Assembly (NCBI RefSeq): GCF_947495925.1
Contig: NZ_CANMAU010000004.1
Location: 124,001-188,000 of the forward strand
DNA length: 64,000 bases
Direction of reading: 5' to 3'
From: an uncultured Algibacter sp.
Lineage (GTDB): Bacteria > Bacteroidota > Bacteroidia > Flavobacteriales > Flavobacteriaceae
The translations under genes were made by a program, and so were the position numbers. The notes beneath the pieces were generated by a model, which saw nothing but the letters and a program-made list of their open reading frames with translations, searched no databases and was not told where the DNA came from. Position 1 is the first letter of the stretch. Every line of letters starts with the position of its first letter. Positions 1 through 8,778 of this stretch are shown here, piece after piece.

Positions 1-284
1 TGATTTACGGTTGTAAAAAAATGCAAGAACAAATGGTTAATGCTGTTATAGCTATTGGTAGCGTGATTCAAGGAGAAACCAAGCATTTTGATTTTGTTTG
101 TGAGGGTGTTACACAAGGTATTAAGGATCTAAATGTAATGCGTGAAACGCCCGTTATTTTTTGTGTGCTAACAGATAATAATATGGAACAGGGGCTTGAG
201 CGTTCTGGTGGTAAACATGGTAATAAGGGTACTGAAGCCGCAATAGCTGCTATAAAAATGGCAGAATTAAGAAGAAATAGTTAA
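1..284 (+). CDS. ribH: 6,7-dimethyl-8-ribityllumazine synthase, C-terminal part
   Basis: C-terminal part of lumazine synthase, which condenses 5-amino-6-ribitylaminouracil with 3,4-dihydroxy-2-butanone 4-phosphate in riboflavin synthesis. The frame is open to the left edge (codons begin at base 3), so the ATG at 21 is internal and the gene is partial. Recognisable family motifs are [13 protein letters not shown], the HFDFVC segment (the His is the usual catalytic base region), PVIFCVLT and the ending GNKGTEAA. About 94 residues of a family protein of roughly 160 are present. The two small membrane proteins and mutL further right are its usual flavobacterial neighbours; here a GH2 gene lies between them. 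Confidence 0.93.
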   Translation, partial: IYGCKKMQEQMVNAVIAIGSVIQGETKHFDFVCEGVTQGIKDLNVMRETPVIFCVLTDNNMEQGLERSGGKHGNKGTEAAIAAIKMAELRRNS

Positions 285-563
285 TTCTTTAAAACTATTT
301 CATTTTTGCAGATGTAACTTGCATCTATTCTTTTAAGTTGAAATCTTCAACGATGTAATTGGTGTTGTGGCACTTTACAAGAATATTTTTTTATTTTTTA
401 TCTCATTTTTCTCAAGACTGTACTTTGGTTTGGGCGATTTTTTGTGCCCTATTTTGTAACGGGTCACGTGATGTTTTTTTAAATGAAAATGTTCTGAAAA
501 ATTATTAATTATTTTATATATAAATGTTATATTTACATATAAAATAAATTAACAAAATATAAA

Positions 564-3104
564 ATGAAAAATATACTGATCGAATTTAGAAAAACCTTGA
601 TGGTTTTATTGGTACTGTTTTTTGGGGTGATGAGTTTTGGGCAGCCAAATACAATGATTTCTCATAAAGATAATAGTCAGTTAGTTAATGATTTAAGTGG
701 GGTCAAGTGGACTATGAAAATGATGTTGCCAGGTGAGGGTGTTAAGATGGGTTTACCTCAATTACCACCTGAAGATATTGAAACACTAGTTTGGAACTAC
801 GCTAAAGTCCCAGGTGATGTGTATACCGATTTATGGAAGGCTGGCGTAATTGATGATCCATATTTTGGTAGAAATAGTGTTAAAGCACAATGGGTGCAGC
901 AATATGAATGGTGGTATTCAAAACAGTTTCATGTAAGTGAATCTGTAGATAACAAAGTTGTTAAAATCGTGTTTGAAGGTGTAGACTACGCTTGTGATGT
1001 TTGGTTGAATGGATATTTTTTGGGTAGACATGAAGGTGCTTTTTCTGGTTTCTCTTTTGATGTGACTGAGTATTTACGCATATCCTCGAAACGTCTAGAA
1101 AGTACCAATATGTTGATGATTAAATTAGACCCTCCACCTCGTGTAAATGCTTTGGTTGCTGGAAAAAAAACACCTTGGTTTGGGGATTATTGGAGAGATT
1201 TAGTGCCATTTGGGATTTTCAGACCTGTCAAAATGGTGTCATCGGGAAAAGTGCTTTTTGAAGATGCTTATGCTAATACTTCAATAAATAAAGATGGTTC
1301 TGCTGATGTTAAGTTGGAGCTGACCGTTGAGAATACAGAGGTCCAAAATAAAAACATGAATTTTATTGCAACTGTAGAGGGCAAGAATTTTTCTTCAGAC
1401 CTAAAAACAGTAAAGTTTTCGGCAGTTGTAAAGCCAGGAATTCATAAAATCGAACATAATATTCATATTAATAAACCCAAATTATGGTGGCCTTGGGATA
1501 TGGGGAAACCTAATTTATATGAAGCTCGAATTTCTTTAAAAGAAGGAGATGTCAATCATGATTTTAAGGAAATTACTTTTGGTATTCGAGAAGTGACTTC
1601 CAAATGGAATCCTGGGTTTAAAAAGGACGTGGATGTTAGTTTTCCTAGGTCTACATATATTAATGGAAAATTTCATTTTATTCGTTCCGCTTGCTGGGGA
1701 GGTCCACCAGATATTTTTGTGGGTCGTACATCTTTAGACGAATATAAAAAACTCATTGAACTTGCAAAAGGGGCTAATATGAATAATATAAGAATATTTG
1801 GTTGGCATCCTCCGGAAATTCCTGAGTTTTATCAGTACTGCGATGAAATGGGTATTACCGTTTGGCAAGATATTATACCATTAGGTACTGGTAATATTCC
1901 AAGTGATGAAGATCAATTAGTCGATATTTTTAACGAAGGTGTAAAAGTTATAAAAGAACGTAGAAACCACCCGTCTTTAATTATGATGGAAGGTGGAGAG
2001 GAAATGTTATTAAGAACACGGGATGCTAAATTTGGTAGAGAATTTCTTGAAAGATTAGGAGATTCACTACAAGCTTATGCAAACTTACCTTATGTTCCAG
2101 ATTCCCCATTAACTTGCGAAGTGTCTAAAGAAGCTGGTTTTAAGCCTAAGGAGGCAGTGCATGCGCTGCGTTATTTTTATGATATGGGGAGTTTTTTACA
2201 TGAAGATTGGCTTAAAACTCTTGAATTCCCCATAGTTCCGGAGTTTGCCATCACATCAGTGCCATCTGTAGAAAGTTTGAAAAAATTTATTCCTAATGAT
2301 GAAATTTGGCCTCCAGGATTGAGTTGGGGGCACCATTGGGCAGATTTAACACGTTTAAAAATGCAGAACTGGGATGTTTTTGGAGATGAAAAAATTGGGT
2401 CGTTAGAAGAATTTGTAAATGCTTCTCAGGATACGCAAGGTATTATATTTCAGAATGGAATTGAATACTTTAGGAGACAAAAGCCTAATTTAAGTGGTAT
2501 CGCTTTATGCCACTTTATCACATATTGGCCCGATATGAAATGGGGTATTGTTGATAATTATCAGGAAACAAAACGGTCTTACGATTTCGTTAAAAAAGCG
2601 TATCAGCCATTGTTAATTAATATTGCTTTTAATAAGCGTAGATGGTCTAAAAATGAGCCTTTTAAATGTGAGTTATGGGTGGTTAATGACTTGTTTGAAA
2701 ATTATAAAAAATGTAAGGCAACAATAATTCTTAAGAATGAGCTTGGTAAGCAATTAAAATCTGAGACTTTTGATATTGGAGATGTTAAGGCTAACAGTGC
2801 AAAAAAGTTTGAAGATATTTCTGCTGATGTTTTAAGTGAAGTAGATAAACAGATATTTGTGGAATTGGAATTGAAGGATTCTAAAGGAAATGTATTATCA
2901 AGTAATGATTATTTCTTTTTAATTGGGGATCAAAAAGAGGCCACACAAAAGTTTATTCAAATGAGAGATGCGCGTAGGGTTTTGGAAACGAAATATGGTT
3001 ATGGTAACTATTACCGATTTTTTAATGATGTAACAGGAGAAGAGGGACAGAATTACCAAAGTGAAACTGAAACACCCAGAGCAAGCGGTTTTGAGAAAAA
3101 ATAG
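564..3104 (+). CDS. secreted GH2 glycosidase, beta-mannosidase-like
   Basis: 846 residues with an N-terminal signal peptide (hydrophobic core about residues 11-26, ending FGQ). The GH2 layout is visible: sugar-binding jelly-roll (about 45-220), Ig-like sandwich (about 230-350), TIM barrel (about 355-690) and a C-terminal sandwich. The segment HPSLIMMEGGEEM carries the likely acid/base, E480 (E479 is the alternative), where beta-mannosidases have WxGNNE. VPEFAITSVPS carries the likely nucleophile E560, matching the mannosidase SEFGxQSxPS motif. It should act in the periplasm on beta-linked mannosides or related glycosides; the substrate is inferred only from subfamily resemblance. The acid/base motif departs from the textbook NE pair. 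It sits alone between ribH and the mutL operon, with a terminator-like hairpin behind it. Confidence 0.85.
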   Translation: MKNILIEFRKTLMVLLVLFFGVMSFGQPNTMISHKDNSQLVNDLSGVKWTMKMMLPGEGVKMGLPQLPPEDIETLVWNYAKVPGDVYTDLWKAGVIDDPYFGRNSVKAQWVQQYEWWYSKQFHVSESVDNKVVKIVFEGVDYACDVWLNGYFLGRHEGAFSGFSFDVTEYLRISSKRLESTNMLMIKLDPPPRVNALVAGKKTPWFGDYWRDLVPFGIFRPVKMVSSGKVLFEDAYANTSINKDGSADVKLELTVENTEVQNKNMNFIATVEGKNFSSDLKTVKFSAVVKPGIHKIEHNIHINKPKLWWPWDMGKPNLYEARISLKEGDVNHDFKEITFGIREVTSKWNPGFKKDVDVSFPRSTYINGKFHFIRSACWGGPPDIFVGRTSLDEYKKLIELAKGANMNNIRIFGWHPPEIPEFYQYCDEMGITVWQDIIPLGTGNIPSDEDQLVDIFNEGVKVIKERRNHPSLIMMEGGEEMLLRTRDAKFGREFLERLGDSLQAYANLPYVPDSPLTCEVSKEAGFKPKEAVHALRYFYDMGSFLHEDWLKTLEFPIVPEFAITSVPSVESLKKFIPNDEIWPPGLSWGHHWADLTRLKMQNWDVFGDEKIGSLEEFVNASQDTQGIIFQNGIEYFRRQKPNLSGIALCHFITYWPDMKWGIVDNYQETKRSYDFVKKAYQPLLINIAFNKRRWSKNEPFKCELWVVNDLFENYKKCKATIILKNELGKQLKSETFDIGDVKANSAKKFEDISADVLSEVDKQIFVELELKDSKGNVLSSNDYFFLIGDQKEATQKFIQMRDARRVLETKYGYGNYYRFFNDVTGEEGQNYQSETETPRASGFEKK

Positions 3105-3167
3105 TTTATCCTGCCAGAGATAGCATATTATATCCGGTAGAGAAGATTATTTAAGATTTCTAATTTT

Positions 3168-3224
3168 TAACAACTTAATTGATTAATCTTTCGTTTGGAT
3201 TATTCAATTAGGTTGTTTTGTTGT
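3168..3224 (+). terminator. terminator-like hairpin after the GH2 gene
   Basis: A 17-base arm starting CAACTTAATTGA pairs, with two mismatches, with the arm ATTATTCAATTAGGTTG, and a T-rich tail follows. It would separate the GH2 transcript from the small-protein/mutL operon. Confidence 0.6.
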
Positions 3225-3300
3225 TTCTAAGTATCAAGAGTCTATGGCTTTTGTTAACAATTTTTAGCATTCCTGACCTCAGTTTCTCTAGTTTTTTAAG

Positions 3301-3308
3301 TATTTTTG
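3301..3308 (+). promoter_or_regulatory. candidate -7 box (TATTTTTG) for the small-protein/mutL operon
   Basis: Exact match to the Bacteroidota TAnnTTTG element, 21 bases before the TTG start of the first small gene and just after the GH2 terminator. No clear -33 TTG is seen at the right spacing, so this is only a candidate. Confidence 0.4.
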
Positions 3309-3329
3309 AAGGATAAGCAGCACTAGATT

Positions 3330-3563
3330 TTGTTTCAACAACGCAAACATAAAACGTTCAATTATCAGCCCCGATTTTCTAAAGAGAATAAAGTAGATTC
3401 TAGCTTAAATAAGGATTCTAAAAGTAAGGAGTTTATTTCAAAATGGAGAAAGCGTGCTGGTTCTAAACCTAAAACAAGAGGCGCTATGCGTATGCGAACC
3501 TTAATTTTGTTTTTGGTATTATTATTGATTTGTATGTATTTATTAGAAAGAAAATACATGTAA
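3330..3563 (+). CDS. small single-pass membrane protein, paralogue of the next gene
   Basis: 77 residues starting at TTG, because a stop codon lies just upstream (3324) and no ATG fits. A basic N-terminal motif RKHKTFNYQPRF is followed by a charged stretch and a C-terminal hydrophobic helix (about residues 57-72). The next gene repeats the plan (RKNKKFSYTPRY, then a C-terminal helix), so the two are tandem paralogues. In databases such proteins are often labelled riboflavin synthase subunit beta, apparently by adjacency to ribH; nothing in the sequence resembles lumazine synthase. Predicted to be membrane anchored with a basic cytosolic tail. Function unknown. Confidence 0.75.
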   Translation: MFQQRKHKTFNYQPRFSKENKVDSSLNKDSKSKEFISKWRKRAGSKPKTRGAMRMRTLILFLVLLLICMYLLERKYM

Positions 3564-3582
3564 TCCAAAAAACTTAGAAATC

Positions 3583-3873
3583 ATGGGACTTTTAAAAACG
3601 CGTAAAAACAAAAAATTTAGTTACACACCTCGTTATTATGACAATAAGGGGACAGAAGGTAGTCCTTTTGAAATAAAACATAAGTTTGATGAATTTCGTA
3701 AGACTGTTGGTGCTAATAAAGGTTTAAAAGGAAGATTTAATGATGCTTTAGATGATTTTAAAAATAATCCTGATGATCAAGCAAACAGACGAATCCTTAT
3801 TATTGTAGCCGTTCTTGTTTTGGTATTTTTGTTTATCATTGATTTTGATTTATCTATTTTCTTTTCTAAATAA
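3583..3873 (+). CDS. small single-pass membrane protein
   Basis: 96 residues, ATG start. The N-terminal motif RKNKKFSYTPRYYDN matches the preceding gene. A charged central part and a C-terminal membrane helix (about 72-92, rich in I, V, L and F) follow. It ends 3 bases before the mutL ATG, so it is almost certainly co-transcribed with mutL. The family appears conserved at this locus in flavobacteria (established from memory of neighbourhoods, not searched). Function unknown; the riboflavin-synthase label often attached to it has no support here. Confidence 0.85.
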   Translation: MGLLKTRKNKKFSYTPRYYDNKGTEGSPFEIKHKFDEFRKTVGANKGLKGRFNDALDDFKNNPDDQANRRILIIVAVLVLVFLFIIDFDLSIFFSK

Positions 3874-3876
3874 TAT

Positions 3877-5727
3877 ATGGCAGACATCATACAGCTTTTA
3901 CCAGATCACGTTGCAAATCAAATTGCCGCCGGAGAAGTTGTACAGCGTCCAGCTTCAGTAGTTAAAGAACTTCTTGAAAATGCTATTGACGCCGGAGCAG
4001 GTTCTATTAAACTTATTATTAAAGATGCCGGAAAAACACTTGTTCAAGTTATAGATAACGGTAAAGGGATGAGCCATACGGATGCCAGATTGAGTTTTGA
4101 GCGTCATGCTACTTCAAAAATTAGAAATGCCGAAGATTTATTTCAATTAAATACGAAAGGGTTTAGGGGAGAGGCCTTGGCTAGTATTGCTGCTATTGCC
4201 CATGTTGAATTGAAAACCAAACAAGATGTTGATGATGTTGGTAATGCACTAATTATTGAAGGAAGTAACGTGGTTTCGCAAGAAGTTGTGGTTACGCCTT
4301 CGGGGACCTCTGTAGCGGTAAAAAATCTTTTTTTTAATATTCCTGCTAGACGTAATTTTTTAAAGTCAGATGCGGTTGAGTTACGTCACGTCATTGATGA
4401 ATTTCATCGCGTGGCTTTAGCGCACCCTATCATTGCCTTTGCATTGTATAATAATGGCAGCGAATCGTTTAATTTACCAATTAGTAATTACCGTCAGCGT
4501 ATTGTAAATATTTTTGGAAATAAAACTAATGAGAAGTTAGTACCTGTTGAAGAAGATACTGAGGTTCTAAAAATTTCTGGATTTGTTGGAAAACCTGAAT
4601 TTGCTAAGCGCACTCGGGGTGAACAGTATTTTTTTGTGAATAATAGATTCATAAAAAGTCCGTATTTAAACCATGCTATTGGTTCAGCTTTTGAAGGACT
4701 TCTTAAAAGTGGTACGCATGCCAGTTATTTTTTGAATTTAACGGTAGATCCGCAAACTATAGATATTAATATTCATCCAACTAAAACAGAAATTAAGTTT
4801 GATGATGAACATACGCTTTATGCTATTTTGCGTTCGGCTGTAAAACATAGCCTAGGGCAGTTTAATATTGCACCCGTATTAGATTTTGATCGTGATCCTA
4901 ATCTTGATACGCCTTATAGCTATAAAGCTGAAGGAACAAGTGCGCCCAAAGTTGAGGTGGATAGTAGTTTTAATCCGTTTCAAGAAGAAACTAAATCTAA
5001 GGCTAGGGCAGTTGCTTATAAAAAAGAGCCAACCTCTAGTTGGGAGAGTTTATATGTTGGTTTGGAATCTAAAGGCAACGAAACACAACAAGACTTTAGT
5101 AGCATTGAGTTTGAAACTGAAGAGCATACAGCTTCAATTTTTGATGAAGAGCACCCGGTAGAACAATCGAATACCACATATCAATTACACAATAAATATA
5201 TAGTAAGTACTATTAAATCGGGTATGTTAGTCATAGATCAATATAGGGCACATCAACGTGTTTTATATGAAGATTTTCTTAAGAACCTAACCGTTAAAGA
5301 AGCGGCAAGCCAGCAATTACTGTTTCCGCTTCAATTGCATTTTTCAACTCAAGATATTGAAATTATAAACCAATTGAAAGCAGATTTGGAACATACGGGA
5401 TTTGTGTTTTCAAAGGTAATGGAAGAGACAATAGATATTACAGGGGTGCCAGTTGGTGTTCCTGAAAGTGAAGTGTCTATAATATTAGAGCAGTTAATAA
5501 GTGATGTTGAAAATGAAGTTCCTGATAGTCATTTTAGTGCTTCTGATTTATTAGCCAAATCGATGGCTAAAAGTTTAGCAATCAAAACAGGAACAGTTTT
5601 AAAAAAAGATGAACAAGAGCATTTGGTGAACAAGTTATTTGCTTGTAAAGAACCCAATGTGTCTCCTACTAATAGGACAACATTTATTACGATGAGTGTT
5701 GATGAATTAGATAAAAAATTTATTTAG
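3877..5727 (+). CDS. mutL: DNA mismatch repair protein MutL
   Basis: 616 residues. The N-terminal GHKL ATPase is clear: QIAAGEVVQRPASVVKELLENAIDAGA, split here into the E-containing ENAIDAG box and DNGKGM, then TKGFRGEALASIAA and the FFNIPARRNFLKS segment. A variable linker (about 330-430) leads to the C-terminal dimerisation domain. The metal-site motif of endonuclease-type MutL (DQHAxxExxxxE) reads DQYRAHQRVLYED here, with Tyr for the first His and Gln for the first Glu, so nicking activity is uncertain. MutL couples MutS mismatch recognition to downstream repair. It is followed after 3 bases by the first rhomboid gene. Confidence 0.97.
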   Translation: MADIIQLLPDHVANQIAAGEVVQRPASVVKELLENAIDAGAGSIKLIIKDAGKTLVQVIDNGKGMSHTDARLSFERHATSKIRNAEDLFQLNTKGFRGEALASIAAIAHVELKTKQDVDDVGNALIIEGSNVVSQEVVVTPSGTSVAVKNLFFNIPARRNFLKSDAVELRHVIDEFHRVALAHPIIAFALYNNGSESFNLPISNYRQRIVNIFGNKTNEKLVPVEEDTEVLKISGFVGKPEFAKRTRGEQYFFVNNRFIKSPYLNHAIGSAFEGLLKSGTHASYFLNLTVDPQTIDINIHPTKTEIKFDDEHTLYAILRSAVKHSLGQFNIAPVLDFDRDPNLDTPYSYKAEGTSAPKVEVDSSFNPFQEETKSKARAVAYKKEPTSSWESLYVGLESKGNETQQDFSSIEFETEEHTASIFDEEHPVEQSNTTYQLHNKYIVSTIKSGMLVIDQYRAHQRVLYEDFLKNLTVKEAASQQLLFPLQLHFSTQDIEIINQLKADLEHTGFVFSKVMEETIDITGVPVGVPESEVSIILEQLISDVENEVPDSHFSASDLLAKSMAKSLAIKTGTVLKKDEQEHLVNKLFACKEPNVSPTNRTTFITMSVDELDKKFI

Positions 5728-5730
5728 ATT

Positions 5731-6567
5731 ATGATGAGGATTTCAGAAACCGTGAAGCATTTAATTATCATTAACGTGATTATGTTTATTGGGACTCAGG
5801 CCGTTGGAGAAGAGCTTTTTTTCGATTGGTTTGCCATGCATTTTCCAAAAAATGATGCTTTTCAACCTTGGCAGATCATTACGCACATGTTTATGCATGG
5901 CGGTGCGATGCATATTTTATTCAATATGTTTGCCCTTTGGATGTTTGGTACACCAGTAGAACAAGTATTGGGCTCAAAACGATTTCTATTTATATATATA
6001 TCTGCTGGTTTAGGGGCTGTGGCTTTGCAAGTCGCATATTATTATTATGATTATTATCCATTGATTAATAATATCTCTGGGTTGGGATATTCATCAAATA
6101 TAATCAGTGATATTGTGAATCTTAATATTGTTGACTATGCTCCCAATGGGGATGGATATTTTAGTAAAGAAATTTTTCAAAATAAGCTCTTTACATTGCT
6201 AAATGAAAACAATTTTAACCCCAATCAATTGACTCAACTATCTTTTGATAGTTTATTTCAAATGAATGTTGTTTCAACTAACAGTACTATGGTTGGTGCT
6301 TCAGGTTGTATCATGGGAATTATGGCAGCCTTTGGCATGATGAATCCAAATGCAGAACTTATGTTGATATTTTTGCCCATACCTATAAAAGCGAAATACT
6401 TTATTCCAGGTATTATCATTTTAGATTTAATCTCTGGATTAACTGGGCAATCTTTCTTTAGCCCTAGTAATACAGCATACATGGCTCACGTAGGTGGTGC
6501 CGTAACAGGTTTTTTTATAATGTGGTACTGGAAAAAGAACCAGTTTAACAAAAATCGTTGGTATTAA
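5731..6567 (+). CDS. rhomboid family intramembrane serine protease (first of two)
   Basis: 278 residues with six or more membrane segments. The catalytic dyad is visible: S191 in GASGCIMG and H253 in AHVGGAVTG. HGGAMHILFNMFALWMFG is the usual second-helix motif with the HxxxN signature. A long insertion of about 80 residues (about 110-185, rich in N, D and Y) separates the early helices from the GASG helix; this extra loop is longer than in ordinary bacterial rhomboids. It would cleave membrane proteins within or near the bilayer; the substrate is unknown. The stop codon overlaps the start of the next rhomboid gene (TAATG), indicating translational coupling. Confidence 0.93.
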   Translation: MMRISETVKHLIIINVIMFIGTQAVGEELFFDWFAMHFPKNDAFQPWQIITHMFMHGGAMHILFNMFALWMFGTPVEQVLGSKRFLFIYISAGLGAVALQVAYYYYDYYPLINNISGLGYSSNIISDIVNLNIVDYAPNGDGYFSKEIFQNKLFTLLNENNFNPNQLTQLSFDSLFQMNVVSTNSTMVGASGCIMGIMAAFGMMNPNAELMLIFLPIPIKAKYFIPGIIILDLISGLTGQSFFSPSNTAYMAHVGGAVTGFFIMWYWKKNQFNKNRWY

Positions 6568-7436
6568 TGACTACTCTTACTCAAGATATAAAAGAGAAGT
6601 TTTCTAATCTTAATGTATTGGAAAAAATTATTGCATTTAATGCGGTGGTTTTTATTTTGTCTCTTGTCATTAAACCTTATTTAGGCTGGATGACCTTGCC
6701 TAGTGATGTGGTAGATTTTATTTTAAAACCATGGAGTATTATTACCTATGCTTTTTTGCATTATGATGCTATGCATATTCTTTTTAATATGTTGTGGTTG
6801 TATTTTTTGGGACGTATGTTTTTAAACTTATTTAGTCCTAAAATGGCACTTAATATTTATTTTTTAGGAGCCATATCAGGAGGTATATTGTTTATGCTGT
6901 GTTATACCATATTTCCTAGTGTGTTTCAAGCTAATTCTAGATTGTTGGGAGCATCTGCAGCAGTTAGAGCACTTTTAATATTCCTATGTGCTTATATGCC
7001 CAATCAAGACATTCGATTTTTTACGTTTAATTTGAAACTCTGGTACTTAGGTGCGGCTATTGTTGTTTTCGATGTTTTAGGTGTTTTCGCTGGAATAAGT
7101 AATCCGGAAACTGGGAATGCTGGTGGTAACTTAGCTCATATTGGCGGAGCTCTATTAGGATATTTTTATGCTAAACAACTTTCTAAAGGGCTAGACATTG
7201 GTAAAGGCTTTGAACGATATATGGACGGCATTGTTAACTTTTTTAAAAGTTCGAAAAAAAGGCCTTTAAAAACAGTTCATAAAAACAAAAGTAAGGTAGG
7301 TGGATATACTAAAGCTGATTTTAATGAGTTTAACAACCAAAAGAAAATAGATGTTATACTTGATAAAATTAGTAAAAGCGGCTATGATAGTTTAACTTCA
7401 GAAGAAAAGGAATTCTTATTTAGAGCGGGCAAGTAA
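6567..7436 (+). CDS. rhomboid family intramembrane serine protease (second of two)
   Basis: 289 residues from the ATG at 6567, which overlaps the previous stop by one base; a TTG three codons earlier is possible but less likely. Membrane segments include HYDAMHILFNMLWLYFLG. The catalytic Ser is S130 in GASAAV, so the usual GxSG is GASA, and the partner His is H191 in AHIGGALLG. After the membrane core comes a basic cytosolic tail of about 80 residues ending in a small acidic helix motif (TSEEKEFLFRAGK), commonly seen on flavobacterial homologues. The tandem arrangement with the preceding rhomboid suggests related or cooperating roles. Confidence 0.92.
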   Translation: MTTLTQDIKEKFSNLNVLEKIIAFNAVVFILSLVIKPYLGWMTLPSDVVDFILKPWSIITYAFLHYDAMHILFNMLWLYFLGRMFLNLFSPKMALNIYFLGAISGGILFMLCYTIFPSVFQANSRLLGASAAVRALLIFLCAYMPNQDIRFFTFNLKLWYLGAAIVVFDVLGVFAGISNPETGNAGGNLAHIGGALLGYFYAKQLSKGLDIGKGFERYMDGIVNFFKSSKKRPLKTVHKNKSKVGGYTKADFNEFNNQKKIDVILDKISKSGYDSLTSEEKEFLFRAGK

Positions 7437-7441
7437 AAGCT

Positions 7442-8467
7442 ATGAAAAATTTGAGCTTTATAAATAAAATCATTTATTTAATAAATGGCATTGTTGCCGT
7501 TTTGCTACTCTTATCGTTTGTTCTGCCGTTTTTGCCCCCTAAAACCTTTTCGATATTAGCCGTCGTTAATTTGGGTGTATCTTTTTTAATTATCCTGAAT
7601 GTTTTATTTTTTATTTATTGGGTTATTCGATTGAAAAAACAGCTTATATTGTCGTTAGTTGTGTTGTGCTTGGGCTATTTTTCTTTTGGTTCACTGTATA
7701 AATTTTCGTCGTCAAAAAAGGTCGAGAACCCGGAGAATATGAGAGTTATGAATTATAATGTGAGACTCTTTAATCTGTATGAATGGATTCCTGAAAAAGG
7801 TATTGAAACTAAAATTATTGATTTTATAAAATTAGAATCCCCAGAGGTCTTAAGTCTTCAAGAATATCACCCTCATGAGAATATTGACATGTCTTTTTTT
7901 AAGTATAAATTTGAAAAGTTATCAGGAAGAAACATGCAGTATGGACAGGCTATTTTTTCTCAATTTCCTATCGTGAATTCAGGATCTATTGAATTTCCTG
8001 ATACAGCAAATAATGCAATTTATGCTGATGTGGTTAAGGGAAACGACACAATTCGTATATATAATATTCATTTGGAATCATTGCGTATCGATACTAAGGT
8101 AGAAAATCTTAAAAAAGAAGATTCAGAACGGTTATTAAACAGAGTGAGTTCAGCTTTTAAAATGCAACAGTTACAGGCAGAATTATTTTTAAGGCATAAA
8201 AAGAATTGCAAATACAAAATGGTAATTTGTGGTGATTTTAATAATACGGCCTTTTCTTATGTTTATAGAATAATTAAAAGCGACTTAAATGATACTTTTA
8301 AGGAAGCTGGAAATGGATTTGGACGTAGTTACGAATTTAAATTTTTTCCTGTACGTATCGATTTTATTTTAGCCGACGATGCCTTTAGTGTAAATGGGTT
8401 TAAAAGTTATAACGAGCATTACTCAGATCATTATCCAATTATGACTACGCTTAGCTTAGATAAATAA
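7442..8467 (+). CDS. endonuclease/exonuclease/phosphatase family protein
   Basis: 341 residues. Three N-terminal hydrophobic segments (about 10-30, 35-60, 65-80) precede an EEP-fold domain (about 100-338). Signature pieces are MNYNVRLF, the catalytic-type LQEYH, the NIHLES stretch, CGDFNN and the C-terminal SDHYPI. The D/N/H constellation of DNase I and sphingomyelinase-like hydrolases is complete. The domain is membrane-anchored, so the substrate could be a phosphodiester in lipid or nucleic acid; the sequence does not decide. It is the last gene of the mutL-rhomboid run, starting 5 bases after the second rhomboid, and it meets the opposing operon with only 2 bases between stops. Confidence 0.9.
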   Translation: MKNLSFINKIIYLINGIVAVLLLLSFVLPFLPPKTFSILAVVNLGVSFLIILNVLFFIYWVIRLKKQLILSLVVLCLGYFSFGSLYKFSSSKKVENPENMRVMNYNVRLFNLYEWIPEKGIETKIIDFIKLESPEVLSLQEYHPHENIDMSFFKYKFEKLSGRNMQYGQAIFSQFPIVNSGSIEFPDTANNAIYADVVKGNDTIRIYNIHLESLRIDTKVENLKKEDSERLLNRVSSAFKMQQLQAELFLRHKKNCKYKMVICGDFNNTAFSYVYRIIKSDLNDTFKEAGNGFGRSYEFKFFPVRIDFILADDAFSVNGFKSYNEHYSDHYPIMTTLSLDK

Positions 8468-8469
8468 TA

Positions 8470-8778
8470 TTACATAAACGAGCAATCAACTATATCGGCA
8501 ATAAAGTGTATAACTAATCCGAGCCCAATTAATCGCGTTTTTTTTGGAATTAAAAGAAGTATGTAAACTATTAGGGCGTAGTAGGTGTGAAAGGGATGGA
8601 AATTGATGCTACATCTGTTAGGATCAAAAATAGGATTTGCTAATAGGTGGTCTAAGTCAATAAGCATGCCTGCAAACATAATTAGAAAAGCTAATTTCCA
8701 TTTTGACTTATACCAAACTAAGGCAACCACAAGAGGTATTAAGACATGGCATCCGTAATGTGTAAAGGTTTGAAGCAT
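8470..8778 (-). CDS. DUF6122 family small membrane protein
   Basis: 102 residues with three or four membrane helices and conserved-looking polar spots: LIDLDHLL, HPFHTYY and VIHFIADIVD. The His/Asp residues inside hydrophobic segments recall membrane-bound metal-dependent hydrolases of the YdjM type (LexA-regulated inner-membrane family), but this is only resemblance. Its start codon overlaps the stop of the WbqC gene by one base, so it is the last gene of the parA-lepB operon. Function unknown. Confidence 0.85.
   Translation of the reverse strand: MLQTFTHYGCHVLIPLVVALVWYKSKWKLAFLIMFAGMLIDLDHLLANPIFDPNRCSINFHPFHTYYALIVYILLLIPKKTRLIGLGLVIHFIADIVDCSFM

Noticed and set aside
461-475. CACGTG-centred palindrome resembling parS near parAB
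   Set aside because: Only the central six bases fit; the flanks match the parS consensus at few positions, and it lies upstream of an unrelated GH2 gene.
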